Notes: a model not told the origin generated them from the letters alone. Numbered from the stretch's first letter, positions 46,934 through 57,061 are shown. The stretch: DNA of 64,000 nt from Pseudomonas frederiksbergensis (GCF_017114915.1 NZ_JAAUOE010000004.1:52896-116895); one strand, 5' to 3'. Numbers and translations are program-made.

Positions 46934-47856
46934 GCGATGGTGGGCAGGACGATCTCGTCGCTGCGCTGAACCCCGGCGGTGAACGCGCGGCACAGTTCGA
47001 GGAATTCGCGCATCGCCGATGTCTGATATTTCTGTTTGTGCCAGATGAAATAGAACTGTCGCGCCAGGTCCAGATCCGGTGTTTCCACCGCCACCAGGCT
47101 GCCGCGGCGGAACGCATCGCGCAGCGCCAGACGGGAAATGCAACCAATCCCCAGACCCGATTCCACCGCGCGCTTGATCGCTTCGGTGTGTTCCAGCTCC
47201 AGGCGAATATTCAGCGCGCTGCGGTGGTGTCGCATGGCCTGGTCGAACGTCAGTCGCGTGCCCGAGCCTTGTTCACGGAGAATCCACGCTTCATGACTCA
47301 GTTCCTCCATGGTGGCTGTGCCGCGTATGGCCAGCGGATGCTGGGGCGCACAGAACACCACCAGCTCATCTTCGACCCAGCTCTGCACTTCGATGTCCGG
47401 ATGGCTGCAATCGCCTTCGATTAGACCCAGATCAATTTCATAATGAGCCACCTGTTGCACGATGTTGGCGGTGTTCTGCACATGCAGCTTCACTTGGCTT
47501 TCCGGATGGCGCTGCATGAAGCCGCCGATCAGCAGGGTTGCCAGGTAATTGCCGATGGTCAGGGTCGCGCCGACCGCCAGGGAGCCGAAACCGGACTTGC
47601 CGTTGAGCAGGTCTTCGATCTCCTTGGCCTGGTCGAGCAGGGCCACCGCCTGCGGCAACAGCTGTTTGCCGAGGGCGTTGAGGCTCAACCGTTTGCCGGC
47701 GCGATCGAACAGCTGACAGCTGCACTGGCGCTCCAGCTCGGTGATCGAGGTGCTCGCCGCCGATTGCGAGAGGTTGAGCAGACCCGCGGCACGGGATACG
47801 CTTTCCTGCTGGGCGACGGCGACGAAGACTTGAAGTTGACGGAGAGTAAATCGCAT
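46930..47856 (-). CDS. finR: LysR-family regulator FinR
   Basis: LysR protein divergent from fpr. In P. putida FinR activates fpr and responds to oxidative agents and sulfur state. From 47856 it reads MRFTLRQLQVFVAVAQQESV (308 residues); the frame continues 25 codons upstream, but those residues do not fit LysR N termini. Helix-turn-helix about residues 18-37 (SRAAGLLNLSQSAASTSITE). The divergent gap to fpr is 122 bases. Confidence 0.88.
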   Translation of the reverse strand: MRFTLRQLQVFVAVAQQESVSRAAGLLNLSQSAASTSITELERQCSCQLFDRAGKRLSLNALGKQLLPQAVALLDQAKEIEDLLNGKSGFGSLAVGATLTIGNYLATLLIGGFMQRHPESQVKLHVQNTANIVQQVAHYEIDLGLIEGDCSHPDIEVQSWVEDELVVFCAPQHPLAIRGTATMEELSHEAWILREQGSGTRLTFDQAMRHHRSALNIRLELEHTEAIKRAVESGLGIGCISRLALRDAFRRGSLVAVETPDLDLARQFYFIWHKQKYQTSAMREFLELCRAFTAGVQRSDEIVLPTIA

Positions 47857-47978
47857 ATCGATATAACCGATAACCCTTATCTTAATAATCCATTTAACAG
47901 ATATTGTCGCTGCCATTAGAATGCGATGCAATTGCGCACATCATCGGCGCAGGCTAAATCTCCAGGAGTCCCACGTAC

Positions 47979-48758
47979 ATGAGCAACATGAACCACGAGC
48001 GTGTCCTCAGTGTTCATCACTGGAACGACACTCTGTTCAGCTTCAAGTGCACCCGCGATCCGGGCCTGCGCTTCGAGAACGGTCAGTTCGTGATGATCGG
48101 CCTGCAACAGCCCAACGGCCGCCCGCTTATGCGCGCTTACTCGATTGCCAGCCCGAACTGGGAAGAGCATCTCGAGTTCTTCAGCATCAAAGTGCCTGAT
48201 GGCCCGCTGACTTCCCAGTTGCAGCATCTGAAGGAAGGCGATGAGATCATCATCAGCAAGAAGCCTACTGGCACCCTGGTGCTGGACGACTTGAAGCCTG
48301 GCAAACATTTGTACCTGCTCAGCACCGGTACCGGTCTGGCGCCGTTCATGAGCGTCATCCAGGACCCGGAAACCTACGAGCGTTTCGAAAAAGTGATCCT
48401 GTGCCACGGCGTGCGTTACGTCAACGAAGTCGCTTACCGCGAGTTCATCACCGAGCACCTGCCGCAGAACGAGTTCTTCGGCGAGGCCCTGCGTGACAAG
48501 TTGATCTACTACCCGACCGTGACTCGCGAGCCGTTCGAAAACGAAGGCCGCCTGACCGACCTGATGCGCAGCGGCAAGCTGTTCAGCGACATCGGTCTGC
48601 CACCAATCAACCCGCAGGACGACCGCGCCATGCTGTGCGGCAGCCCGAGCATGCTCGACGAGACCAGCGAAGTGTTGAACAGCTTCGGCCTGACCGTTTC
48701 GCCGCGGATGCGCGAGCCGGGTGATTACCTGATTGAGCGTGCGTTCGTCGAGAAGTGA
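47979..48758 (+). CDS. fpr: Ferredoxin-NADP+ reductase
   Basis: FAD enzyme passing electrons between NADPH and ferredoxin or Bfd; in P. aeruginosa Fpr drives iron release from bacterioferritin through Bfd, and both bfr and bfd are in this window. FAD motif RAYSIASPNWEE, NADP motif STGTGLAPFMSV, and C-terminal GDYLIERAFVEK. 259 residues, the bacterial subclass I form. Divergent from finR. Confidence 0.96.
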   Translation: MSNMNHERVLSVHHWNDTLFSFKCTRDPGLRFENGQFVMIGLQQPNGRPLMRAYSIASPNWEEHLEFFSIKVPDGPLTSQLQHLKEGDEIIISKKPTGTLVLDDLKPGKHLYLLSTGTGLAPFMSVIQDPETYERFEKVILCHGVRYVNEVAYREFITEHLPQNEFFGEALRDKLIYYPTVTREPFENEGRLTDLMRSGKLFSDIGLPPINPQDDRAMLCGSPSMLDETSEVLNSFGLTVSPRMREPGDYLIERAFVEK

Positions 48759-48785
48759 CCGCAGGTCACTTGTAGGCGCACAAAG

Positions 48786-48823
48786 AAAAGCCCGCGTTGC
48801 CTGTGAAGGCTGCGCGGGCTTTT
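48786..48823. terminator. Bidirectional terminator fpr/trmO
   Basis: AAAAGCCCGCG (48786-48796) and CGCGGGCTTTT (48813-48823) form an 11-bp stem with runs for both strands. Confidence 0.88.
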
Positions 48824-48836
48824 GCGTTTCCGGGGT

Positions 48837-49535
48837 TCAGGCGTTTGCCGGGATGACTTCGAGGACGCGGATCAGGTCGGGCGTGGGGTAATGCCAGCGC
48901 ACGTCCAGATCCCAGAATTGCGCGCCGTACTCCCTTTCGGGCGTAGGAATCTGGTACGCCGGGCGTGGGTCTTGTGCCAGGCATTGCTCGATCAACTCGA
49001 CCAAGGGCTCGTCAAGCCGCTGAGCGTGGCCCTGAGCCTGTTGCAGGGCTGAGTCCGTCCATTGCACGGGAATCAGCAGTGGCGGGGCGCTGGCAATGCT
49101 GTTGGACGCCGTGTCGATGATGTCGGCGTAGGGCACGTAGGGTTTGATGTCGAGCACCGGCGTGCCGTCCAGCAAGTCGATGCCGGAGATCCACAGTCGA
49201 TTGGCTTCGACCTTGTCCAGTTTGACCACCGATTGACCGATGCCATTAGGGCGATGCGTCGCGCGGGTGGCGAACACGCCCATGGATTTGTTTCCGCCCA
49301 GGCGCGGAGGGCGGACTTTCAGGCGTGGCTTTTCTTCCAGCGCTTGATGAAACAGGAACAGCAGCCACACATGGCTGACCTGCTCCAGCCCCTGCACCGC
49401 ATCGCCCTGATCGAACGGGGCCACCAGTTCCAGCACGCCCCGAGCGGCGGGGGCCAACTGCGGTTGGCGCGGAATGGCGAACTTCTCCTTGAAGCAGGAG
49501 CGTACGAAGCCGATGGGGGAAACGCTGTAGGTCAT
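48837..49535 (-). CDS. trmO: tRNA (N6-threonylcarbamoyladenosine(37)-N6)-methyltransferase
   Basis: Methylates t6A37 to m6t6A in tRNA(Thr) using SAM. The N-terminal VirR/TsaA-like domain includes SPIGFVRSCFKEKFAIPRQP, VFATRATHRPNGIGQSVVKL and DGTPVLDIKPYVPYAD. From ATG 49535 the product has 232 residues; an upstream ATG at 49568 adds 11. The C-terminal part (ALAQDPRPAYQ) carries the second conserved region. Confidence 0.92.
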   Translation of the reverse strand: MTYSVSPIGFVRSCFKEKFAIPRQPQLAPAARGVLELVAPFDQGDAVQGLEQVSHVWLLFLFHQALEEKPRLKVRPPRLGGNKSMGVFATRATHRPNGIGQSVVKLDKVEANRLWISGIDLLDGTPVLDIKPYVPYADIIDTASNSIASAPPLLIPVQWTDSALQQAQGHAQRLDEPLVELIEQCLAQDPRPAYQIPTPEREYGAQFWDLDVRWHYPTPDLIRVLEVIPANA

Positions 49536-49592
49536 GGTCTGGGGTCGGGGCAGGGAGTAGGGCGGCATGATAACCCGAGCCGCACCGCCGAT

Positions 49593-50363
49593 CTAAAGAC
49601 TAAACCCACCATCCAGAGGAATGACATTCCCGGTCATATACGCCCCGGCCGTACTCGCCAGGCTGATCGCCAGCGCCGCCATTTCTTCCTCTCGCCCCCA
49701 ACGCATCATCGGAATCAGCGCCGTGTCCTCGGCCAGTGCCTGCTCGTCGTTGCCAATGTGCTGGGTCATCTTGCTAGGGAAACGCCCCGGTGCAATCACG
49801 TTGACGTTGATGTGCTGGCTTACCAGTTCCCGCGCCAGAATTCGCGACAGTTGATGCAGGGCGGCTTTGCTCGGGCCGTAGGCATACGCCTGTTCGCCGA
49901 AGGAGGAAATCCCGGCCACCGAACCAATGTTGATGATCCGCGCCGGATTCGCCGCTGAACCGGCCTTGCGCAGTAGCGGCAGAAATTGCTGGATGCAATT
50001 GAACACCGAGGTCACGTTCAGCTGCATGACTTTTTCCCAACCCTTGACCGGGTAACTTTCCAGCGGCGCACCCCATGTGGTGCCGGCGTTGTTCACCAGA
50101 ATATCCAGTTGACCGATCTGTTCGCTCAATTGCGCGGCCAGTTGCTGAACGCCTTCTTCATGAGCCAGGTTGGCGGCTACGGCGTGGCAAATCCCGAAGG
50201 CACTCAGCTCATCGGCAGTTTGCTGACAGGCTTCGGCATCCCGGGCGCACACGTACACGATGGCGCCGGCCTCGACATAAGCCTTGGCGATCATTTTGCC
50301 GATACCGCGGGTGCCGCCGGTCACCAGAGCGGTGCGGCCTTGCAGAGAGAAGTAGGGATGCAT
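49593..50363 (-). CDS. rhlG: Short-chain dehydrogenase/reductase RhlG
   Basis: NADPH-dependent beta-ketoacyl reductase-like SDR. Cofactor motif TGGTRGIGK near residue 16, NNAG motif (VNNAGTTWGAPLES), and the catalytic Ser-Tyr-Lys in IGSVAGISSFGEQAYAYGPS with the following Lys. 256 residues. I recognise a close likeness to P. aeruginosa RhlG, first linked to rhamnolipid or PHA precursors, though that role is disputed. No rhlAB genes nearby. Confidence 0.85.
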   Translation of the reverse strand: MHPYFSLQGRTALVTGGTRGIGKMIAKAYVEAGAIVYVCARDAEACQQTADELSAFGICHAVAANLAHEEGVQQLAAQLSEQIGQLDILVNNAGTTWGAPLESYPVKGWEKVMQLNVTSVFNCIQQFLPLLRKAGSAANPARIINIGSVAGISSFGEQAYAYGPSKAALHQLSRILARELVSQHINVNVIAPGRFPSKMTQHIGNDEQALAEDTALIPMMRWGREEEMAALAISLASTAGAYMTGNVIPLDGGFSL

Positions 50364-50474
50364 GGCGAGTCCTGAGGGCTGAGGGTCAATACACCCTAGC
50401 CGTCAGCCGCCGGAAGCGGAGCCACTATTTTTGCGAGGAATAAACATCTATACAGATTGGTTTGCGACCGCTCT

Positions 50475-50540
50475 TGTAGGAGCCGGCTTGCTGGCGATGG
50501 CGTTCTCAAGATCGCCATCGCCAGCAAGCCGGCTCCTACA
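50475..50540. repeat. REP-type inverted repeat between rhlG and the DUF1456 gene
   Basis: Perfect 28-base arms (50475-50502 and 50513-50540) with a 10-base loop; TGTAGGAGCCGGCTTGCTGG family. The most symmetrical of the REPs in the window. Confidence 0.92.
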
Positions 50541-50556
50541 GGGCGCGCTGCGCGGT

Positions 50557-51027
50557 TTACTGCGGGCGCACGCGCAGGGTCAGGCCCTTGAGGAAGTTGC
50601 GCAGCAATTGATCGCCGCACGGGCGGTAGTTGGTGTGGCCGAACTTGCGGAACAGCGCGCTCAGCTCAGGCTTGGACACCGGGAATTCGGCGGCCTTGAG
50701 GATGGCGTGCATGTCGTCTTCCTTCAGTTCGAAGGCGACGCGCAATTTCTTCAGGATGATGTTGTTGGTCACCGGCACTTCGATAGGCTGCGGCGGACGG
50801 CTTTCGTCCTTGCCACGCTTGAAGATCACCAGACCGTCGAGGAAATGCGCCATGACTTCGTCCGGGCAGCGTACGAAGCCTTCCTCGTCTTCTTCTTTCT
50901 TGTCGAGGTACGTCACCAGGTCGGGCAGGGTGACGTCCATGCCGCCGAGCTTGATGATCTCGATGACTTTCTTGTCGCTGATGTCGAGCATGTAGCGCAC
51001 GCTGCGCAATACGTCGTTATGAATCAT
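50557..51027 (-). CDS. DUF1456 (YehS-like) family protein
   Basis: 156 residues from ATG 51027 (MIHNDVLRSVRYMLDISDKK). Two copies of a DUF1456 repeat of about 65 residues are visible: residues 1-66 and about 88-150, each with an LR...L-x-D/E-x-D helix pattern. Function is not known in any organism as far as I recall. The frame is open 12 codons upstream. It follows the pseudouridine synthase homologue in the same direction. Confidence 0.85.
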   Translation of the reverse strand: MIHNDVLRSVRYMLDISDKKVIEIIKLGGMDVTLPDLVTYLDKKEEDEEGFVRCPDEVMAHFLDGLVIFKRGKDESRPPQPIEVPVTNNIILKKLRVAFELKEDDMHAILKAAEFPVSKPELSALFRKFGHTNYRPCGDQLLRNFLKGLTLRVRPQ

Positions 51028-51102
51028 GTGTGCAGTCCTGATATTTCGCTGTGGGCGCCGCACAAGACTGCGGCGCCGAAATGTGTGGCGGCGGGAAAAG
51101 CC

Positions 51103-51813
51103 TTAGAACTTCTCTTTGCCGGACAGGTAGCGCCATTGCCCCACGGGCACTTTGCCGATGGACACGCCGCCGATGCGGATGCGACGGATGGCGACGACCT
51201 TAAGGCCGACGGCTTGGCAGAACAGGGCAATCACGCCTGGTTGTGGGTTCTTCATGGCAAAGCGCAGGCGGTTTTCGTTCTGCCAGCTGGCCTTGACCGG
51301 CGGCAGTTCCTTGCCCTTGTACGTCAGGCCGTGGTTCAGGCGGTTGAGGCCGTGAGCCACCATGTCGCCCTCAACCTCGACCACATATTCCTGCTCGATC
51401 TTGCTGGCATCGGCGGTGAGCTTGCGCAGGATCTTCCAGTCCTGGGTGAACACCAGCAGGCCGCTGGCGTTGGCCTGCAGGTCGGCGCTGGCGGTCAGGC
51501 GCAGGAAGTGTCCCTTGAGCGGGCGTTTGCCGTAGCGGTGTTCTTCGCTCAGGGTCTCGGCGCTGAGGGTGTGCATCGCCGCTTCCGCGTCCATGCCCGC
51601 AGGAACGTTCATCAGGATGGTCACCGGCTCCGGCGCAGTGGCCTTGGCCTCTGGATCGAGCTCGACTTTCTGGGTGTCAACCTTGAACTGCGGCTCGTCG
51701 ATGACTTCACCGTCGACGGTGACCCAGCCGCCCTCGATGAACAGCTCAGCCTCCCGACGGGAGCAGCCGACGAGTTCGATGAGGCGTTTGGAGAGACGAA
51801 TCGGGTCAGTCAT
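51103..51813 (-). CDS. RsuA/RluB-family pseudouridine synthase homologue without the catalytic Asp
   Basis: The 236-residue product has an N-terminal S4 RNA-binding domain (residues 5-50, RLSKRLIELVGCSRREAELF) and an RsuA-type core. In active members the motif is GRLDxxSxGLLLxTxD with the Asp as nucleophile. Here it reads ASADLQANASGLLVFTQD (residues 108-125), so the Asp column is Gln113. The rest of the fold (IEQEYVVEVEG, FCQAVGLKVVAIRRIRIGGV) is kept. The protein may bind rRNA without modifying it, or use Asp111 two residues away. Usually annotated simply as rRNA pseudouridine synthase. Confidence 0.85.
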   Translation of the reverse strand: MTDPIRLSKRLIELVGCSRREAELFIEGGWVTVDGEVIDEPQFKVDTQKVELDPEAKATAPEPVTILMNVPAGMDAEAAMHTLSAETLSEEHRYGKRPLKGHFLRLTASADLQANASGLLVFTQDWKILRKLTADASKIEQEYVVEVEGDMVAHGLNRLNHGLTYKGKELPPVKASWQNENRLRFAMKNPQPGVIALFCQAVGLKVVAIRRIRIGGVSIGKVPVGQWRYLSGKEKF

Positions 51814-51898
51814 GACAGGGCCGTAACAAAAAAGGGGGGAGGCATTGTACCTGCCTGGCGCCGGTTAATCGCGGGTCCATTTGCGAGTACCGCTTTTT

Positions 51899-51981
51899 TG
51901 TAGGAGCTGGCTTGCCAGCGAAGGCAGCCGGTTGATCGCTGCAAGGCTCGCGGGCCCCTTCGCTGGCAAGCCAGCTCCTAC
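51899..51981. repeat. REP-type inverted repeat downstream of the acetyltransferase gene
   Basis: Arms at 51899-51924 and 51957-51981 are inverse copies of TGTAGGAGCTGGCTTGCCAG, with 32 bases between them. Same family as the element at 24225. Confidence 0.9.
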
Positions 51982-51998
51982 CTTTGTTCCGTGTTGTG

Positions 51999-52472
51999 TC
52001 AGCCCTGCTGTGAACGTTGCTGGCTTTGGCGTAAACGCATGTGCAGCAAAGGATAGGGTTGGCCCATACCGTCATGCTCGGAACGACCAATCACCTCGAA
52101 GCCTTGCTTGAAGTAAAACCCCAGGGCCTGCGGGTTCTGCTCGTTGACGTCCAACTCATCGGCGTTCAGGTGCTCCAGGGCGTAGCGCAGCAATTGTTTG
52201 CCCAAGCCTTTGCCGCGATGGTCCGGATCGATGAACAGCATTTCGATCTTGCCCGCCGCCACACCGGCGAACCCGGTAATGCGCTGGCGCGAGTCTTTGG
52301 TGCAGATCAGCATCACCGCGTCGAGGTAGCGGGTCAGCACCAGGTTCTTCAGCAGTTCGATGTAGCTGTCGGGCAGAAAGTCATGGGTGGCGCGCACCGA
52401 GGCTTCCCACACTCGGGTGAGTTCTTCGTAGTCGCTCTGTTTCGGTGTGTGAATGACCGAATGTTGGCGCAT
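51999..52472 (-). CDS. GNAT-family N-acetyltransferase
   Basis: 157 residues from ATG 52472, preceded by an AGCAGGAG ribosome site; an upstream ATG at 52532 lies in the rimO terminator and is unlikely. Acetyl-CoA motif A is IEMLFIDPDHRGKGLGKQLL, and motif B is FYFKQGFEVIGRSEHDGMGQ. Resembles the YjaB-like subgroup of acetyltransferases. Substrate unknown. Confidence 0.85.
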   Translation of the reverse strand: MRQHSVIHTPKQSDYEELTRVWEASVRATHDFLPDSYIELLKNLVLTRYLDAVMLICTKDSRQRITGFAGVAAGKIEMLFIDPDHRGKGLGKQLLRYALEHLNADELDVNEQNPQALGFYFKQGFEVIGRSEHDGMGQPYPLLHMRLRQSQQRSQQG

Positions 52473-52517
52473 GGCCGCTTGCTCCTGCTGTTTTTTCTCC
52501 CACAAAACGATAGACGT

Positions 52518-52560
52518 AAAAAAGCCCCGCATCTCGTCAATAGAGCGGGGCTTTTCGTAT
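52518..52560 (-). terminator. rimO terminator
   Basis: AAAAAAGCCCCGC and GCGGGGCTTTT make a stem with a T run on the minus strand, 10 bases after the rimO stop. Confidence 0.88.
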
Positions 52561-52569
52561 TTTTTGCGT

Positions 52570-53907
52570 TTAGATCTGTTCAGCCCACAGGTCGTATTCG
52601 TCGGCGTCGGTCACTTTGCACCAGACCTTGTCGCCCGGCTTCAGGTTGCTGCCGTTGTCGATGAACACGTTGCCGTCGATTTCCGGGGCATCGAAGAAGC
52701 AGCGGCCGACCGCGCCTTGCTCGTCGACTTCGTCCACCAGCACTTCGATTTCACGGCCGATGCGCATTTGCAGGCGTGCCGAGCTGATGGCCTGCTGGTG
52801 CGCCATGAAGCGCTCCCAACGGTCTTGCTTGACGTCGTCCGGAACGATCTCCAGGGCCAGATCGTTGGCCGGTGCGCCTTCGACCGGCGAGTACTGGAAG
52901 CAGCCGACGCGGTCGAGCTGCGCTTCGGTCAGCCAGTTCAGCAGGTACTGGAAGTCTTCTTCGGTTTCGCCGGGGAAGCCGACGATGAAGGTCGAACGGA
53001 TGATCAGGTCCGGGCAGATTTCGCGCCAGTTCTTGATCCGCGCCAGGGTCTTGTCTTCGAAGGCCGGGCGTTTCATGGCTTTGAGGACTTTCGGGCTGGC
53101 GTGCTGGAACGGGATGTCCAGGTACGGCAGGATTTTCCCGGCGGCCATCAGCGGGATCAGCTCGTCGACGTGCGGGTATGGGTAAACGTAGTGCAGGCGA
53201 ACCCAGACGCCGAGGGTGCTCAGGGCTTCGCAGAGTTCGGTCATGCGGGTTTTCACCGGCGCGCCGTTCCAGAACCCGGTGCGGTATTTCACGTCGACGC
53301 CGTAGGCGCTGGTGTCCTGGGAGATCACCAACAGCTCTTTGACGCCGGACTTGACCAGACGCTGAGCCTCGTCGAGCACATCGCCGACCGGGCGGCTGAC
53401 CAGTTTGCCGCGCATCGACGGGATGATGCAGAAGCTGCAGCTGTGGTTGCAGCCTTCGGAAATCTTCAGGTAGGCATAGTGGCGCGGGGTCAGTTTGATC
53501 CCTTGCGGCGGCACCAGGTCGATCAGCGGGTTGTGATCCTGTTTCGGCGGCACGACTTCATGCACGGCGTTGACCACTTGTTCGTACTGCTGCGGACCGG
53601 TCACGGCCAGCACGCTTGGGTGTACGTCGCGGATGTTGCCTTCTTCAACACCCATGCAGCCGGTCACGATGACCTTGCCGTTTTCCTTGATGGCTTCGCC
53701 AATCACTTCCAGGGACTCAGCCTTGGCCGAGTCAATGAAGCCGCAGGTGTTGACCACCACGACATCGGCGTCTTGATAGGTGGACACGACGTCATAGCCT
53801 TCCATGCGCAGCTGGGTAAGGATGCGCTCGGAGTCGACCAATGCTTTCGGGCAACCCAGGGATACGAAGCCAACCTTTGGATTGGCCGGCGCAGGAGTGG
53901 TGGACAT
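52570..53907 (-). CDS. rimO: Ribosomal protein S12 methylthiotransferase RimO
   Basis: Radical-SAM enzyme adding a methylthio group to Asp88 (E. coli Asp89) of ribosomal protein S12. The UPF0004 N-terminal domain binds the second cluster ([34 protein letters not shown]). The radical-SAM CxxxCxxC is in [17 protein letters not shown], and a TRAM domain ends the protein. 445 residues. Confidence 0.97.
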   Translation of the reverse strand: MSTTPAPANPKVGFVSLGCPKALVDSERILTQLRMEGYDVVSTYQDADVVVVNTCGFIDSAKAESLEVIGEAIKENGKVIVTGCMGVEEGNIRDVHPSVLAVTGPQQYEQVVNAVHEVVPPKQDHNPLIDLVPPQGIKLTPRHYAYLKISEGCNHSCSFCIIPSMRGKLVSRPVGDVLDEAQRLVKSGVKELLVISQDTSAYGVDVKYRTGFWNGAPVKTRMTELCEALSTLGVWVRLHYVYPYPHVDELIPLMAAGKILPYLDIPFQHASPKVLKAMKRPAFEDKTLARIKNWREICPDLIIRSTFIVGFPGETEEDFQYLLNWLTEAQLDRVGCFQYSPVEGAPANDLALEIVPDDVKQDRWERFMAHQQAISSARLQMRIGREIEVLVDEVDEQGAVGRCFFDAPEIDGNVFIDNGSNLKPGDKVWCKVTDADEYDLWAEQI

Positions 53908-54198
53908 GTCTAACCTCGGTATTTGTGACGCCTCCAGCCAATAACGGCAAGGCGACAGACGGGCGCTATGTTGCGCCCTCTGGTCAAAAAGTGCGCAATT
54001 CTAACGATGGGCGGCGCACTTGACCAGCTTTATGCAGGGAAATACGACGAGTGCTGCGCTATGCTTCGCGCCGTTAGGCCTTACCGATTTTTTACAGTCA
54101 ATAAAACGTCTGTAACAACAAGTAAAACAGTGCATGCTGCACGGCAAAGCGTAGGTGCTTCTTCGAAGAAGCCCGGGTCTGAGTAGTAGGAGTGATGG

Positions 54199-56100
54199 AT
54201 GGGGCAGGCAAGTAGTCAGGCGATAGCCGGCGGGCATTCGGCGGCGAAGCCGATCAGCATGCTGGTCGCGGCGGTCGGAGTGGTTTATGGCGACATCGGC
54301 ACGAGCCCGTTGTACACCCTCAAAGAAGTGTTTTCCGGTGGCTATGGCGTGCCGGTCAACCATGACGGCGTGCTGGGCATTCTGGCGTTGATCTTCTGGT
54401 CGCTGATCTGGGTTGTGTCGATCAAATACATGCTGTTCGTACTGCGTGCCGACAACCAGGGTGAAGGCGGGATCATGGCCTTGACCGCGCTGGCGCGACG
54501 AGCGGCGGGGGGGCATGCAAAATTACGCACGCTGCTGGTGGTCTGCGGGCTGATCGGCGCGGCGCTGTTCTATGGCGACAGCATGATCACCCCGGCGATT
54601 TCCGTGCTGTCGGCGATTGAAGGGCTGGGGCTGGCCTTTGAAGGCATCGACCATTGGGTGGTGCCACTGTCGCTGGTGGTGCTGGTGGCGCTGTTTCTGA
54701 TTCAAAGTCACGGCACGGCACGGATCGGCATTCTGTTCGGGCCGATCATGGTCACCTGGTTTCTGGTGCTCGGCGCGTTGGGCGTGTATGGCATCAGCCA
54801 GCACCCGGAAGTGTTGCAAGCGATCAACCCGGTGTGGGGCGTACGTTTCTTCATGGTCCACCCGGGCATGGGGATCGCGATTCTTGGCGCCGTGGTGCTG
54901 GCGTTGACCGGCGCCGAGGCGCTGTACGCCGACATGGGCCACTTCGGTCGCAAGCCGATCGCGCGGGCCTGGTTCATTCTGGTGCTGCCCGCACTGGTAC
55001 TGAACTACTTCGGCCAGGGCGCATTGCTGCTCGGTGATCCGGAAGCTGCCCGCAACCCGTTCTATCTGCTGGCGCCAAGCTGGGCGCTGATCCCGTTGGT
55101 AGGGTTGTCGACGATGGCCACGGTGATTGCCTCGCAAGCGGTGATCTCAGGTGCGTTTTCCCTGACCCGTCAGGCGATCCAGCTCGGCTACATTCCGCGC
55201 ATGCGCATTCAGCACACCTCCAGTGCCGAGCAAGGGCAGATTTATATCGGCGCGGTGAACTGGGCGCTGATGGTCGGTGTGATCCTGCTGGTACTGGGTT
55301 TCGAGTCCTCCGGCGCCCTGGCCTCGGCCTACGGCGTGGCCGTGACCGGGACCATGCTGATGACCACGATTTTGGTGTCGGCGGTGATGCTGCTGCTGTG
55401 GAAATGGCCACCGGTTCTCGCGGTCCCGGTGTTGCTGGGCTTTTTGTTGGTAGACGGTTTGTACTTCGCCGCCAACGTGCCAAAAATCGTCCAGGGCGGG
55501 GCGTTCCCGGTGATTGCCGGTATCGCGCTGTTCGTCCTGATGACCACCTGGAAACGCGGCAAGCAACTGCTGGTGGATCGCCTGGACGAGGGTGGGCTGC
55601 CGCTGCCGATCTTCATCAGCAGTATCCGCGTGCAGCCGCCGCATCGGGTGCAGGGCACCGCCGTATTCCTTACTGCCCGCCCGGATGCCGTGCCTCACGC
55701 GTTGTTGCACAACTTGCTGCATAACCAGGTGTTGCACGAGCAAGTAGTATTGTTGACAGTGGTTTACGAAGACATCCCGCGGGTACCGCCGCAACGGCGT
55801 TTCGAGGTCGATTCCTACGGTGAAGGGTTCTTCCGGGTGATCCTGCACTTCGGCTTCACCGACGAGCCTGACGTGCCGCAAGCGCTGAAGCTGTGTCATC
55901 TCGATGGCCTGGACTTCAGTCCGATGCGCACCACCTACTTCCTCAGCCGCGAGACGGTCATCGCCTCCAAGCTCGAAGGCATGGCCCGCTGGCGCGAGGC
56001 GTTGTTCGCCTTCATGCTGAAAAATGCCAACGGCAACCTTCGTTTCTTCAACCTGCCGCTGAACCGGGTGATTGAGCTGGGTACTCAGGTCGAGATGTAA
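54199..56100 (+). CDS. kup: Low-affinity potassium transporter Kup
   Basis: Proton-coupled K+ uptake protein of the inner membrane. The 633-residue product has about twelve membrane helices in residues 1-450 ([20 protein letters not shown] is the Kup N-terminal signature, [19 protein letters not shown] the next) and a cytoplasmic C-terminal domain. Start at 54199 with AGGAG six bases before; an overlapping out-of-frame ATG at 54195 is ignored. Confidence 0.96.
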   Translation: MGQASSQAIAGGHSAAKPISMLVAAVGVVYGDIGTSPLYTLKEVFSGGYGVPVNHDGVLGILALIFWSLIWVVSIKYMLFVLRADNQGEGGIMALTALARRAAGGHAKLRTLLVVCGLIGAALFYGDSMITPAISVLSAIEGLGLAFEGIDHWVVPLSLVVLVALFLIQSHGTARIGILFGPIMVTWFLVLGALGVYGISQHPEVLQAINPVWGVRFFMVHPGMGIAILGAVVLALTGAEALYADMGHFGRKPIARAWFILVLPALVLNYFGQGALLLGDPEAARNPFYLLAPSWALIPLVGLSTMATVIASQAVISGAFSLTRQAIQLGYIPRMRIQHTSSAEQGQIYIGAVNWALMVGVILLVLGFESSGALASAYGVAVTGTMLMTTILVSAVMLLLWKWPPVLAVPVLLGFLLVDGLYFAANVPKIVQGGAFPVIAGIALFVLMTTWKRGKQLLVDRLDEGGLPLPIFISSIRVQPPHRVQGTAVFLTARPDAVPHALLHNLLHNQVLHEQVVLLTVVYEDIPRVPPQRRFEVDSYGEGFFRVILHFGFTDEPDVPQALKLCHLDGLDFSPMRTTYFLSRETVIASKLEGMARWREALFAFMLKNANGNLRFFNLPLNRVIELGTQVEM

Positions 56101-56107
56101 GCCACAT

Positions 56108-56147
56108 AAAAAAGCCCCCGTTGCCTTGCGGCAGCGGGGGCTTTTTA
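56108..56147. terminator. Bidirectional terminator kup/bfr
   Basis: AAAAAAGCCCCCGTTGCC and GGCAGCGGGGGCTTTTT form a strong stem between convergent genes. Confidence 0.88.
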
Positions 56148-56168
56148 TTGGGGGCGCTGCGGTAACGC

Positions 56169-56642
56169 TTATTCTTCGCCCATCTGCGATTGCAGATAGT
56201 TCTCAAGACCGACTTTATCGATCAGGCCCAGTTGGGTTTCCAGCCAGTCGATATGTTCTTCTTCGGATTCAAGAATGTCTTCGAGCAGTTCACGGCTACC
56301 GAAGTCGCCGACAGTTTCGCAATGAGCGATAGCGACTTTCAGGTCGGCATGGCCGTCGCGCTCGATCTTCAAGTCGCACTCAAGCATTTCCTTGGTATGT
56401 TCGCCGATGTGCAGCTTGCCCAGGTCCTGGACGTTCGGCAGGCCTTCAAGGAACAGGATGCGCTTGATCAGCTTGTCAGCGTGCTTCATCTCGTCGATGG
56501 ATTCGTGGTACTCGTGCTTGCCGAGCTTGTTCAGGCCCCAATCTTCATACATGCGCGCATGCAGGAAGTACTGATTGATCGCGACCAGTTCATTGCCTAG
56601 GATTTTGTTGAGATGCTGGATGACTGTAACGTCGCCTTTCAT
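56169..56642 (-). CDS. bfr: Bacterioferritin (heme-binding, BfrB type)
   Basis: 24-subunit iron storage protein. The 157-residue product has the ferroxidase ligands of the four-helix bundle (E18, E51, H54, E94, E127 columns visible in [32 protein letters not shown]). Met52 in DEMKHAD is the heme ligand, so this is the heme-binding BfrB type, not the FtnA-like form. Bfd is next on the same strand. Confidence 0.96.
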   Translation of the reverse strand: MKGDVTVIQHLNKILGNELVAINQYFLHARMYEDWGLNKLGKHEYHESIDEMKHADKLIKRILFLEGLPNVQDLGKLHIGEHTKEMLECDLKIERDGHADLKVAIAHCETVGDFGSRELLEDILESEEEHIDWLETQLGLIDKVGLENYLQSQMGEE

Positions 56643-56805
56643 GGTGGGAGTCCTGCCCTGTATTAGCTGTATATGAAGCAGAGTTTGAGCCGCGTAATTA
56701 AGAGTGTCAAACCTAAGTTATTGAAACTTAAATGAAAATTAATCGGAATAAGAATGTTTGTGTTCCGCGTCTAGCCCCTAAGCGATTGATTTTCAGACAT
56801 AAAAA

Positions 56806-56826
56806 AACCGGACATCAAGTCCGGTT
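56806..56826 (-). terminator. bfd terminator
   Basis: AACCGGAC and GTCCGGTT with a five-base loop; the A run at 56801-56807 is the T run on the minus strand, just after the bfd stop. Confidence 0.85.
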
Positions 56827-56842
56827 CTTTGAAATACGGTAG

Positions 56843-57061
56843 TTATGCCGCTGTAAATTCTACAGGGTAGGGAATCGTGGCCTGGGCCGTTTGCAGTTTG
56901 CCCAGGGTGTCGCGGACCACTTCCTTGGCCAGGCAAGCGCATTTGCCGCATTGGCTGGCTACGCCGGTAGCCTGACGGACTTCCTTATAGCTGCAGCAAC
57001 CTTCATAGATTGCATCGCGGATTTGACCGTCGGTGACGCCAGTGCAGAGGCAGACATACAT
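56843..57061 (-). CDS. bfd: Bacterioferritin-associated ferredoxin
   Basis: Small [2Fe-2S] protein that passes electrons to the Bfr heme so that stored iron can leave. From ATG 57061 the product is 72 residues, MYVCLCTGVTDGQIRDAIYE, with cluster cysteines at positions 4, 6, 38 and 41 (CLC and QCGKC). A Fur-type box lies upstream, fitting induction when iron is low. Electrons would come from Fpr, encoded at 48 kb. Confidence 0.95.
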   Translation of the reverse strand: MYVCLCTGVTDGQIRDAIYEGCCSYKEVRQATGVASQCGKCACLAKEVVRDTLGKLQTAQATIPYPVEFTAA

